Below, in pieces: positions 33,968-41,903 of a DNA stretch of 50,897 nucleotides. The stretch comes from an uncultured Clostridia bacterium. GTDB lineage: Bacteria > Bacillota > Clostridia > UBA1381. The position numbers and the translations under genes are program-made. Location: contig CAJFNT010000064.1 in assembly GCA_904395315.1 (NCBI GenBank), positions 1-50,897 of the forward strand, read 5' to 3'. The notes under the pieces were generated by a model. The model did not search any database and was not told where the DNA came from. It saw only the letters and a list, made by a program, of their open reading frames with translations. Every line of letters begins with the position of its first letter. Position 1 is the stretch's first letter.

Positions 33968-35863
33968 ATGAAAAAGAAAATAGATGAGGTCATGGAGAAA
34001 CTTGAAGAGATCTTAGAAATGGGCGGTGTCAAAAAAGATATAATTCTTCTTGCGGTATCTGCTACAGCGCTTTTGATGAGCATTTTTGATATAGGTGTGC
34101 TGCCATTTGATCCGGCATGGATAGCTATAATCCTGTGCGGAATACCTATAATTCTTGAAGCTGTTATAGGCCTTGTCACAGAATTTGACATAAAGGCGGA
34201 TGTTTTGGTTTCAATAGCGCTTGTTGCATCGGTGTTCATAGGCGAGGATTTTGCAGCGGGAGAAGTAGCATTTATAATGCAGCTCGGCGCGCTTCTTGAG
34301 GATCTTACTGTAGCCAAGGCGAGGGCAGGCATAGAGCGGCTCGTGAATCTGTCGCCGCAGACCGCAAGAGTTATTGATCAGGGAAATGAGCGTATAATAT
34401 CTGCTGAGGAAGTAAAAGCAGGCGATATCATACGGGTCCTGCCCGGTGAGACGATACCTGCCGATGGTGTGATAATATCCGGGGAAACTTCTATAGATCA
34501 ATCTGTCATGACAGGTGAATCCCTGCCGGTGGATAAATCAGAAGGAGATGACGTATCGAGCGGTACTGTGAACCGGTTCGGCGCTTTTGAGATGCGAGCG
34601 GTAAGAGCAGGGGAGGATAGTTCTATCCAACGAATGATACGTCTTGTTCGATCGGCGGATGCAGGCAAGGCCAAGATAGTCGGTATTGCTGACAGATGGG
34701 CAGTGTGGATTGTTGTGATCGCGTTGCTTGCGGCAATTATTACGTGGGCAGTTACGGGAGAGATAATAAGAGCGGTAACGATCCTTGTTGTGTTTTGTCC
34801 TTGCGCATTGGTACTTGCTACACCTACCGCGATCATGGCGGCGATCGGCAATGCCGCTAAAAGAGGGTTCCTTGTGAAGGAAGGAGATGCGCTTGAGAGA
34901 CTGGCGTTGGTCAAAAAAGCCGCTTTCGATAAGACCGGAACGCTTACATATGGGATACTGAAGGTCGCATCAGTAAAGAGCTTTTCTGATAAAATATCTG
35001 ATGAAGAACTGTACGGGATCACCGCTGCCGCCGAACAGCTTTCAGAGCATCCTCTCGGGAAAGCGATATTGAGTTCTTTTAACAGGGAATACGGCGGGGA
35101 ACTGCCAAAGGTGTCTGCTTTCAGGATGATACCCGGAAGAGGAGTTGAAGCGGAGGTCGATGGAGTCAGAGTGACAGCCGGGAATGAAGCATTGATGGCG
35201 GAAAAAGGTTATAAAGTAGGGGAGAAGCTCAAAAAAGCCGCGGAAAAATATCTGGCAGAGGGATGCACTGTGATATATACAGCAGTAAACGAAGAGAATG
35301 CCGGTATAACAGCGCTTTCGGATACTGTTCGTGAGGAAAGCGTGAAAATGATATCCGAGCTAAAAGACGCCGGGACTGACCCTGTTCTTCTTACCGGCGA
35401 CAATGAAAATGCTGCGGCGGAAACAGCATCGATAGTAGGGATAAACGATGTGCACGCAGGATGTCTTCCGGAAGATAAGCTTGACATCATAGATTCGTAT
35501 CAAAAGCAAAATATGCCTGTCTGCATGATAGGTGACGGGATAAATGACGCGCCGGCGCTGAAAAAGGCTATGGTGGGCATTGCGATGGGAGGTATAGGCA
35601 GCGATATTGCGGTAGAGGCTGCGGATATTGCGCTTGCGAATGATGAGATAAAAGAGCTGCCGCATCTTATATCGCTCGCAAAAAGGATGATGGTGACGAT
35701 AAAGTGCAATTTGACATTTTCTATGGCGTTGAACTTTGTTGCCATAATACTTGCTATAACAGGGGTGCTTGATCCCGTTATCGGCGCGCTGGTACATAAT
35801 GCCGGTTCGGTAATAGTAATAATCAACTCGGCATTTTTGCTGAAATGGAGGAAAAGGAAATAA
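33968..35863 (+). CDS. Heavy-metal-transporting P1B-type ATPase (CPC type, no N-terminal HMA domain)
   Basis: A cation-exporting P-type ATPase. Motifs: TGES actuator at 182-185, CPC in the sixth helix at 277-279 (VVFCPCALVLATPTA), phosphorylation site DKTGT at 321-325, SEHPLGKA (HP at 361-362) and GDGINDAPA at 522-530. The last helix region has HNAGSV rather than the YN/MxxSS pattern of Cu(I) ATPases, so Zn/Cd or another divalent metal is possible, whereas the upstream CsoR-type operators argue for copper. There is no N-terminal metal-binding domain. The track start at 33938 lies in the operator region; the ATG at 33968 after GGAGGTG is preferred. 631 residues. A terminator follows, so it is transcribed alone. 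Confidence 0.9.
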   Translation: MKKKIDEVMEKLEEILEMGGVKKDIILLAVSATALLMSIFDIGVLPFDPAWIAIILCGIPIILEAVIGLVTEFDIKADVLVSIALVASVFIGEDFAAGEVAFIMQLGALLEDLTVAKARAGIERLVNLSPQTARVIDQGNERIISAEEVKAGDIIRVLPGETIPADGVIISGETSIDQSVMTGESLPVDKSEGDDVSSGTVNRFGAFEMRAVRAGEDSSIQRMIRLVRSADAGKAKIVGIADRWAVWIVVIALLAAIITWAVTGEIIRAVTILVVFCPCALVLATPTAIMAAIGNAAKRGFLVKEGDALERLALVKKAAFDKTGTLTYGILKVASVKSFSDKISDEELYGITAAAEQLSEHPLGKAILSSFNREYGGELPKVSAFRMIPGRGVEAEVDGVRVTAGNEALMAEKGYKVGEKLKKAAEKYLAEGCTVIYTAVNEENAGITALSDTVREESVKMISELKDAGTDPVLLTGDNENAAAETASIVGINDVHAGCLPEDKLDIIDSYQKQNMPVCMIGDGINDAPALKKAMVGIAMGGIGSDIAVEAADIALANDEIKELPHLISLAKRMMVTIKCNLTFSMALNFVAIILAITGVLDPVIGALVHNAGSVIVIINSAFLLKWRKRK

Positions 35864-35871
35864 TGCGGTCA

Positions 35872-35907
35872 GGCTCCGGTGTGGATCTATCGCTCCGGAG
35901 CCTTTTT
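35872..35907 (+). terminator. Terminator after the P1B ATPase
   Basis: GGCTCCGG and CCGGAGCC pair around a 15-base loop, followed by TTTTT. Confidence 0.9.
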
Positions 35908-36053
35908 ATACACAGCAATTATTATGGATACAGATGGGATAAAACGTTCGTTTACAATCTGATAAAAAATTGTTCAAATTCAACAAAAAAAAGTTCATTG
36001 TCGTTCCCATTTATGAATTTTATATAAATATGGGATTTATAAATATAAAGATA

Positions 36054-36082
36054 TTGAAAAAAAATCAGAAAAATGATATAAT
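36054..36082 (+). promoter_or_regulatory. sigma-A promoter of the decarboxylase operon
   Basis: TTGAAA, 17-bp spacer, TATAAT with the TG of an extended -10. The -10 is also the first part of the repeated leader element. The 150 bp before it are AT-rich and show nothing else I can name. Confidence 0.75.
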
Positions 36083-36187
36083 AAATACTATACAAGAAAA
36101 TAAATCCGGCAAGCGGATTTATTTCGAATGTATTTATTGTATCGGTGTAAAGCAATGCTATACGCATTGTGCTGATGATATAATAAA
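36074..36187 (+). repeat. Repeated leader element, copy 1
   Basis: This 114-bp stretch is colinear, without gaps, with 50044-50157. It begins at the TGATATAAT -10 box and ends at a second TGATATAAT 102 bp later. It holds a variable stem-loop (AAATAAATCCG/CGGATTTATTT), an invariant TTTATTGTATCGGTGT block and a CAATGC/GCATTG hairpin. In this position it forms the 5' leader of the mmdA-like gene. The ORF 35970-36200 that crosses it is not conserved as protein, since copy 2 has stop codons in that frame. Confidence 0.8.
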
Positions 36188-36244
36188 GACTAAGGTATAA
36201 TTGATAAATATTATCTCTAAGACTATGAAAACGGAGGTTAAATC

Positions 36245-37795
36245 ATGGGAACAGTTGATAAATTGACTGAGCTTCAGTACCGCAGAAGCAAGATAGAGCA
36301 CGGCGGCGGTGAAGCAAAAATCAAAAAACAGCATGATTCCGGCAAAATGACCGCCAGAGAGAGGATCAATGCTCTTATGGATGACGGAAGTTTTGTTGAA
36401 GTCGATGCTTTTGTCAGCCACAGATGTACCGAATTCGGTATGGATGCGGTCGAGGCTCCGGGGGAAGGTGTTGTAACAGGTTACGGGACCGTGGACGGAC
36501 GCCTTGTTTTTGTTTATTCACAGGATTTCACAGTGATCGGTGGTTCGCTGGGCGAGATGCACGCTAAAAAGATCTGTAAGGTCATGGATATGGCTGCAAA
36601 GATGGGTGCTCCTATCGTTGGTATGAATGATTCGGGCGGCGCGAGAATACAGGAAGGTCTTGATGCTCTTTCAGGTTTCGGAGAGATTTTCTATCGTAAT
36701 ACAGTAAACAGCGGAGTTATACCGCAGATATCTGTGATAATGGGACCTTGCGCGGGAGGAGCTGTATATTCGCCGGCTATAACCGATTTTATATTTATGG
36801 TGGACAAAACTTCTAAGATGTTTATAACGGGTCCACAGGTAATAGAATCTGTAACGGGTGAAAAGGTTTCGGCTGAGGAACTTGGCGGCAGCTCGGTGCA
36901 TGCTTCAAAGTCCGGAGTATGTCATTTTACAGCGCCGAATGATGCGGGGTGCATAGAGCAGATAAGGAAACTCCTTTCATATCTGCCTTCAAATAATCTT
37001 GAGCAGGCTCCGTATGTTGAGACAGGTGACGATATAAACAGACTTTCCGAAAAGCTTACTACCATAGTGCCGGATGATCCAGGAAAGGCTTATGATATAA
37101 AAGAAGTGATCGCTGAGATCGTTGACAATGGGGAGTTCTTTGAGGTACAGGAACAGTTCGCAAAGAATATAGTTGTTGGATATGCGAGAATGAACGGTAA
37201 TACGGTGGGTATAGTTGCAAATCAGCCGAGAGTAAAGGCGGGTTCGCTTGACTGTGATTCATCGGATAAGGCTGCAAGGTTTGTAAGAACATGTGACAGC
37301 TTCAATATCCCGCTCATAACTCTTACAGATACACCGGGATACTTCCCGGGAGTTGATCAGGAACACGGCGGTATAATCCGTCACGGTGCAAAGCTGCTTT
37401 ATGCATACAGTGAGGCTACTGTGCCGAAGATCAACGTTATAATAAGAAAAGCTTACGGCGGTGCTTATATCGCTATGAGCTCAAAGCATTTGGCTACTGA
37501 TATAGTAATGGCATGGCCTACAGCGGAGATCGCGGTCATGGGTCCGGAGGGCGCTGCTAATATCATTTTCAAGAACGATATCAAAGAAAGCGATGATCCG
37601 ATAAGGACAAGAGCAGATAAGATACAGGAATATAAGGACAAGTTTGCTACGCCGTTCATGGCTGCACAGAGAGGTTATGTTGACGACGTTATAGAGCCTG
37701 ATTCGACAAGACCGAGAATAATTGCGGCGCTTGAAATGCTCCAGTCTAAGCGTGATTCAAGACCTGCGAAGAAGCACGGCAATCTCCCTGTATGA
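36245..37795 (+). CDS. mmdA: Carboxyltransferase (methylmalonyl-CoA decarboxylase/propionyl-CoA carboxylase type)
   Basis: An acyl-CoA carboxyltransferase. It transfers a carboxyl group between an acyl-CoA (methylmalonyl- or malonyl-CoA) and biotin. The two crotonase-like halves are visible, with GGSLGEMHAKKICKVMD, GAPIVGMNDSGGARIQEG, GPCAGGAVYSPAITDF, then LTDTPGYFPGVDQEHGGIIRHGAKLLYAYSEATVPK and RKAYGGAYIAMSSKHLATD. Length 516 is standard for the 12S/MmdA type. AACGGAGG lies nine bases before the ATG. It leads a five-gene operon with oadG-like, biotin carrier, oadB-like and a ketoacid-type carboxyltransferase, so it probably works as the CoA-substrate half of a Na+ pump or transcarboxylase. 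Confidence 0.92.
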   Translation: MGTVDKLTELQYRRSKIEHGGGEAKIKKQHDSGKMTARERINALMDDGSFVEVDAFVSHRCTEFGMDAVEAPGEGVVTGYGTVDGRLVFVYSQDFTVIGGSLGEMHAKKICKVMDMAAKMGAPIVGMNDSGGARIQEGLDALSGFGEIFYRNTVNSGVIPQISVIMGPCAGGAVYSPAITDFIFMVDKTSKMFITGPQVIESVTGEKVSAEELGGSSVHASKSGVCHFTAPNDAGCIEQIRKLLSYLPSNNLEQAPYVETGDDINRLSEKLTTIVPDDPGKAYDIKEVIAEIVDNGEFFEVQEQFAKNIVVGYARMNGNTVGIVANQPRVKAGSLDCDSSDKAARFVRTCDSFNIPLITLTDTPGYFPGVDQEHGGIIRHGAKLLYAYSEATVPKINVIIRKAYGGAYIAMSSKHLATDIVMAWPTAEIAVMGPEGAANIIFKNDIKESDDPIRTRADKIQEYKDKFATPFMAAQRGYVDDVIEPDSTRPRIIAALEMLQSKRDSRPAKKHGNLPV

Positions 37796-37820
37796 TGCAG
37801 ATTGGAAAGGAGAACGTGTT

Positions 37821-38234
37821 ATGGAATTATCAGATTCGCTTATAAGCGGAGTAGGTGTTCATATTGACGAGGCGCTCGCCACAGGCGGAGAAGTAACTCT
37901 TATAGGTTTAGCTATAGTTTTTGCTGTCCTCGTAATACTCATGATAGTGCTGATGCTGTTTAAAGTGTTCTTTTACAAGGAACCGGCAAAGGCATCGTCA
38001 GCAGCCGTATCAGCTCCGATACAGACGGCGGCACCGGCCGTGTCAGCTGCGTCGGCGAAGGAATCAGAGCCTGAGGATGATGAAGAACTTATTGCGGTCC
38101 TCACAGCAGCTGTTGCTGCAAGCATGAACACATCGACATATAATTTAAAGATCAAGTCTTACAGACGTGTTCCGAATACACGTCCGGCATGGAACAGAGC
38201 CGGTATCAGTGATACGATAGGGAACAGATTTTAA
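37821..38234 (+). CDS. OadG-family gamma subunit of a sodium-pump decarboxylase
   Basis: The gamma subunit anchors the peripheral carboxyltransferase to the membrane pump. The sequence has one membrane helix (residues ~26-50, TLIGLAIVFAVLVILMIVLMLFKVFF), an Ala/Pro-rich linker, then DDEELIAVLTAAVAASM and a C-terminal basic tail with RRVPNTRPAWNRAG, typical of OadG/MmdD proteins. The track start at 37722 runs through the end of mmdA; the ATG at 37821 after GGAAAGGAG is preferred and gives 137 residues. It lies 25 bp after mmdA. Confidence 0.88.
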   Translation: MELSDSLISGVGVHIDEALATGGEVTLIGLAIVFAVLVILMIVLMLFKVFFYKEPAKASSAAVSAPIQTAAPAVSAASAKESEPEDDEELIAVLTAAVAASMNTSTYNLKIKSYRRVPNTRPAWNRAGISDTIGNRF

Positions 38235-38273
38235 TATTATTTTGTGCATAGCACAGAAAGGAAGGAACTTACA

Positions 38274-38654
38274 ATGAAAAAGTTTAATATAACCGTAAAC
38301 GGTAAGACGTATGAGGTTGAAGTTGAAGAAGTCGGCGGAGCTCCGTCACCGGCGCCTGCTCCGAAAGCTGCGCCTGCAGCCGCACCGGCGCCTGCTCCAA
38401 AAGCTGCACCGGCGGCACCGAAGGTTTCTGGTTCAATGGGAGCGCAGAAGGTCGTTGCGCCTATGCCGGGAACTATAGTTTCTGTAAAGGTCAATGTTGG
38501 AGATAAGGTTGAAAAGGGTACACTTGTTGCCGTTCTCGAGGCGATGAAGATGGAGAACGAGATCTTTGCCGGCGTTGAAGGCGTTGTTGCAAGCGTGAAT
38601 GTTTCGGCGGGCGACAGCGTAAACGCGCAGGATGTAATCGTTTCGGTAAACTGA
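38274..38654 (+). CDS. Biotin carboxyl carrier protein
   Basis: A biotin carrier (1.3S/MmdC type) that shuttles carboxyl groups between carboxyltransferases and the membrane subunit. The biotin site EAMKMEN is at residues 89-95 with Lys92 as the biotinylated residue. A 27-residue Ala/Pro/Lys linker joins an N-terminal strand (MKKFNITVNGKTYEVEVEEV) to the lipoyl-like domain. The track start at 38244 is upstream of GAAAGGAAGG; the ATG at 38274 is better. 126 residues is normal for this class. Confidence 0.93.
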   Translation: MKKFNITVNGKTYEVEVEEVGGAPSPAPAPKAAPAAAPAPAPKAAPAAPKVSGSMGAQKVVAPMPGTIVSVKVNVGDKVEKGTLVAVLEAMKMENEIFAGVEGVVASVNVSAGDSVNAQDVIVSVN

Positions 38655-38685
38655 TAAATTGAATTGAGAAAGTGGTGACTAAAAA

Positions 38686-39930
38686 GTGTTAGAAAGTTTT
38701 GTTAGCTTTTTGGAAAGCACGGGAGTATACGCTCTTATTTCAAGCGGTCCCGTGGATGCGATAAAAACAGTTATAATGCTGGCGGTTGCCTGTGTGCTTT
38801 TGTATCTTGCAATAGTAAAGAAATTTGAGCCGTTGCTGCTCCTGCCGATAGCGTTCGGTATGCTTCTTACAAATCTGCCGATGCTAAAAGATTCGGCTGC
38901 AATAATGATGCATCCGGAATTCTTTACTGATCCGGAATATTTGATAGATGGTCAGTATTTGGATGTCGGTATGGTTTGTCGTAACGGAGGTTTGTTGGAT
39001 CTTCTGTACTTGGGAGTTAAGCTCGGTATTTATCCTCCGCTTATATTCCTTGGCATAGGATGTATGACGGATTTCGGACCGCTGATAGCAAACCCGAAGA
39101 GCATCCTTCTTGGCGCTGCTGCTCAGTTCGGAGTTTTCTTTACATTTGTCGGTGCATTGGTGCTCAGCGCATTGATACCGAGCATAAATTTCGGTGTTAA
39201 GGAAGCGGCATCGATAGGTATCATAGGCGGCGCGGACGGACCTACAGCAATCTATGTAACAAAGACGCTCGCTCCATCGCTTCTGTCGGCTATAGCTGTT
39301 GCGGCATATTCGTATATGGCGCTCATTCCAATAATACAGCCGCCGTTTATGAAGCTCTTGACGACAAAGAAAATGCGTGCAACAGTAATGGATCAGCTTC
39401 GTCCTGTTTCAAAGACTGAGAAGATACTGTTCCCGATAGTTGTTACAATAGTCGTTGCTCTTATCGTTCCGGACGCTGTATCACTTGTCGGATGTCTCAT
39501 GCTCGGAAACTTGCTGAAGGAATCGGGAGTTTGTGACAGACTTGCAAAGACTGCCCAGAATGAGCTTATGAATATCATAACTATATTCTTAGGAGTCACT
39601 GTCGGTGCTACAGCTGCTGCGTCAACGTTCCTTTCGGCACAGACGCTCGGCATAATAGTGCTTGGCCTTATAGCATTTTGCTTCTCAACGATAGGCGGTT
39701 TGCTGCTTGGTGACCTTATGTATGTTCTTACAAAGGGTAAGGTAAATCCTCTTATCGGTTCAGCGGGTGTAAGCGCTGTTCCTATGGCGGCGAGAGTTTC
39801 GCAGATAGTCGGACAGAAGGAAAATCCTTCGAACTTCCTTTTGATGCACGCTATGGGCCCGAATGTTGCGGGAGTTATCGGCTCGGCAGTTGCCGCAGGC
39901 GTGTTCCTGTCGATGTTCAGCGGACTTTAA
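38686..39930 (+). CDS. Sodium-pump decarboxylase beta subunit (OadB/MmdB/GcdB type)
   Basis: The integral membrane subunit that decarboxylates carboxybiotin and pumps Na+ out. Family marks: CMTDFGPLIANPKSILLGAAAQFGVFFTF and GIIGGADGPTAIYVT with Asp184, the residue equivalent to the essential aspartate in OadB. About nine to ten membrane helices are visible. Length 414 is close to the family (about 370-430). The start is GTG at 38686; the ribosome binding site (AAAGTGGTG) is modest, suggesting lower expression or translational coupling to the biotin carrier 31 bp upstream. Confidence 0.95.
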   Translation: MLESFVSFLESTGVYALISSGPVDAIKTVIMLAVACVLLYLAIVKKFEPLLLLPIAFGMLLTNLPMLKDSAAIMMHPEFFTDPEYLIDGQYLDVGMVCRNGGLLDLLYLGVKLGIYPPLIFLGIGCMTDFGPLIANPKSILLGAAAQFGVFFTFVGALVLSALIPSINFGVKEAASIGIIGGADGPTAIYVTKTLAPSLLSAIAVAAYSYMALIPIIQPPFMKLLTTKKMRATVMDQLRPVSKTEKILFPIVVTIVVALIVPDAVSLVGCLMLGNLLKESGVCDRLAKTAQNELMNIITIFLGVTVGATAAASTFLSAQTLGIIVLGLIAFCFSTIGGLLLGDLMYVLTKGKVNPLIGSAGVSAVPMAARVSQIVGQKENPSNFLLMHAMGPNVAGVIGSAVAAGVFLSMFSGL

Positions 39931-40021
39931 TTTGTAGATATAATACGGCAGTGTTTGCTGTCGTCGGATATGGGGCGGCATGAGGCCGTCCCGAATGTCA
40001 AAGATAAGGAGTGATATATTA

Positions 40022-41455
40022 ATGGCAAAAAACAATGTTCAGCCGAAGCCGGTAGGCATTACCGAAACAGTCCTCCGTGATGCTCATCAGAGTTTGATAG
40101 CAACGAGAATGACCACAGAGGAAATGCTCCCTATAGTTGAAAAGCTTGACAATGTGGGTTATCATTCACTCGAAGCATGGGGCGGCGCAACATTTGACGC
40201 ATGTCTCAGATTCTTGAATGAGGATCCTTGGGAGAGACTGCGCAAGATAAAAGCGAAGGCTAAGAAGACCCCGCTTCAGATGCTGTTCAGAGGACAGAAT
40301 ATATTGGGATACCGCCACTATGCGGATGATATAGTTAAATATTTCGTTCAGGCGTCGATAGCTAACGGTGTTGATATATTGAGAATATTCGACGCATTAA
40401 ACGATGTGAGAAACCTTGAGTGCGCTATAAACGCTACTAAGGAATACTGTGAGAAGGAAGGAAGAGGTCATGTACAGGCGACGGTTTGCTATACGACTTC
40501 GGAATTCCATACCAACGAAAAGTTTGTTGAGCTTGCAAAGCAGCTCGAAGGAATGGGCGCTGATTCGATATGTATAAAGGATATGGCGGGACTTTTGAGA
40601 CCGTATGTGGCATATGATCTTGTTTCAAAGATGAAAGCCGCTGTAAAGATTCCAATACAGCTGCACACGCATTATACGTCGGGTGAGGCTTCGATGGTAT
40701 ATCTTAAGGCCATTGAGGCGGGAGTTGACGTTATCGACTGCGCTATATCGCCGATGGCTATGGGCACATCACAGCCCGCGACAGAGCCGATGGTAGCGGC
40801 GCTCCAGGGAACACCTTACGATACAGGTCTTGATCTTGACAAGCTTATCGAGATCTGCGATTACTTCAAGCCGCTGCGTGAAAAGTACATTTCAAGCGGT
40901 CTTATGAACACCAAGGTAATGGGTGTTGACGTGAACACGTTGAAGTATCAGGTTCCTGGCGGAATGCTTTCGAACCTTGTATCGCAGCTCAAGCAGCAGG
41001 GAAGAGAAGACGCTTACGAGGATGTGTTAAAGGAAGTACCGCGTGTAAGAGCTGATCTCGGTTATCCGCCGCTCGTAACTCCCTCGTCACAGATCGTCGG
41101 CACACAGGCTGTTTTGAACGTTCTCATGGGTGAGAGATACAAGATGGTATCGAAGGAGACTAAGGCTATAGTAAAGGGTGAATACGGAAAGTGTCCGGGC
41201 GAGATCTCACCGGAGATCGTCAAGAAGATCATAGGCGATGAGGAAAGGATCACTTGCCGTCCGGCAGATCTGCTTGAGCCTGAGCTTGAGAAGATGAAGA
41301 AGGAATGCGCGGAATGGATCCGCCAGCCGGAGGATGTGCTCTCATACGCGCTCTTTGATCAGGTAGCGGTAAAGTTCTTCAAATACCGCGAAGCAAACCT
41401 TGACAAGGTTGACAACACGCTTGTTGACAGAGAGAACAAGGTCTATCCTGTATAA
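40022..41455 (+). CDS. Ketoacid carboxyltransferase (oxaloacetate decarboxylase alpha/5S/PycB type)
   Basis: A TIM-barrel carboxyltransferase that uses pyruvate/oxaloacetate. Metal/carboxylation residues: Asp20 in TETVLRDAHQSL, Lys186 in CIKDMAGLL, His215 and His217 in QLHTHYTSG. The C-terminal conserved (PYC_OADA) domain ends at residue ~470 with no biotinyl domain, as expected when the carrier is separate. The track start at 39980 is before the ribosome binding site AAGGAGTGAT; the ATG at 40022 gives 477 residues. It closes the operon and could give a transcarboxylase (like 5S) or oxaloacetate decarboxylase activity together with the MmdA-like gene. Confidence 0.93.
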   Translation: MAKNNVQPKPVGITETVLRDAHQSLIATRMTTEEMLPIVEKLDNVGYHSLEAWGGATFDACLRFLNEDPWERLRKIKAKAKKTPLQMLFRGQNILGYRHYADDIVKYFVQASIANGVDILRIFDALNDVRNLECAINATKEYCEKEGRGHVQATVCYTTSEFHTNEKFVELAKQLEGMGADSICIKDMAGLLRPYVAYDLVSKMKAAVKIPIQLHTHYTSGEASMVYLKAIEAGVDVIDCAISPMAMGTSQPATEPMVAALQGTPYDTGLDLDKLIEICDYFKPLREKYISSGLMNTKVMGVDVNTLKYQVPGGMLSNLVSQLKQQGREDAYEDVLKEVPRVRADLGYPPLVTPSSQIVGTQAVLNVLMGERYKMVSKETKAIVKGEYGKCPGEISPEIVKKIIGDEERITCRPADLLEPELEKMKKECAEWIRQPEDVLSYALFDQVAVKFFKYREANLDKVDNTLVDRENKVYPV

Positions 41456-41462
41456 TAACGGA

Positions 41463-41508
41463 AATACCGCAGTTGCGTTTTAAAACGCAGCCGCGGTATT
41501 TTTTTTGT
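41463..41508 (+). terminator. Terminator of the decarboxylase operon
   Basis: AATACCGC/GCGGTATT with an inner TGCGTTTT/AAACGCA stem, followed by eight T bases. Confidence 0.9.
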
Positions 41509-41530
41509 AACGGCAATTTTGCCTATGTTC

Positions 41531-41559
41531 TTGCAATTTAGCTACATATTTGATATAAT
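41531..41559 (+). promoter_or_regulatory. sigma-A promoter for the VbhA-like gene and stalk gene
   Basis: TTGCAA, 17-bp spacer, TATAAT (as TGATATAAT). It is followed by a leader of about 150 bases with stem-loops. Confidence 0.85.
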
Positions 41560-41607
41560 GAATTTGGGAAAAGGGTAAGATATCATACGTTGGACGGTCA
41601 GCCGCCA

Positions 41608-41648
41608 AGTATGCGGCAAAGCTGACATACATAATTTCTATGTATGTC
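41608..41648 (+). other. Structured leader hairpins before the VbhA-like gene
   Basis: TCAGCCGC pairs with GCGG...GCTGA with an internal loop, and immediately after it GACATACATA pairs perfectly with TATGTATGTC around ATTTC. There is no T-run after the second hairpin. This could be a regulatory leader; no known riboswitch class was recognised. Confidence 0.4.
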
Positions 41649-41713
41649 CCTTTGAGGAGGTGGCGCGGTTGAAAATATCATCTGCAAGGTTGTTGAATCA
41701 TGGAGGTTTAAAT

Positions 41714-41881
41714 ATGCGCAATGTATCTGTTGCTGAACGAGAATATGCTTTGAATAATGCTGTTGCATCTGTTGAAATAGAGGGCTATAATGTGTCGGAG
41801 TATGAAAAGAAAATGTGCATGGATGTCCTGAACGGGAATATGACAGCTGAACAGTTTATACAAAAAATGCTTGAAAGGTGA
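41714..41881 (+). CDS. VbhA-like small antitoxin-type protein (orphan)
   Basis: A 55-residue helical protein, MRNVSVAEREYALNNAVASVEIEGYNVSEYEKK then MDVLNGNMTAEQFIQKML. The pattern (Ala-rich helix, VEIEGYNVS, then a short helix ending in GNMTAEQF-I) resembles VbhA antitoxins, which usually inhibit a Fic toxin, as I remember the family. No Fic (HxFx(D/E)GNGR) gene is in the window. A GTG start at 41660 or a TTG at 41669 after GAGGAGG would add an N-terminal tail; the ATG at 41714 has GGAGG seven bases upstream. It lies 22 bp before the stalk-domain gene. Confidence 0.55.
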   Translation: MRNVSVAEREYALNNAVASVEIEGYNVSEYEKKMCMDVLNGNMTAEQFIQKMLER

Positions 41882-41903
41882 GTATAAGGAGAGATAAATC
41901 AAC

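Noticed and set aside
35970-36200. Plus-strand ORF with Cys-rich end (CIYCIGVKQCYTHC) before mmdA
   Set aside because: It overlaps the promoter and the repeated leader element. The second copy of the element has stop codons in the same frame, so the sequence is conserved as DNA/RNA and not as protein.
36083-36244. Leader of mmdA as a known T-box, SAM or other described riboswitch
   Set aside because: None of the conserved sequence blocks of those classes that I know were seen.
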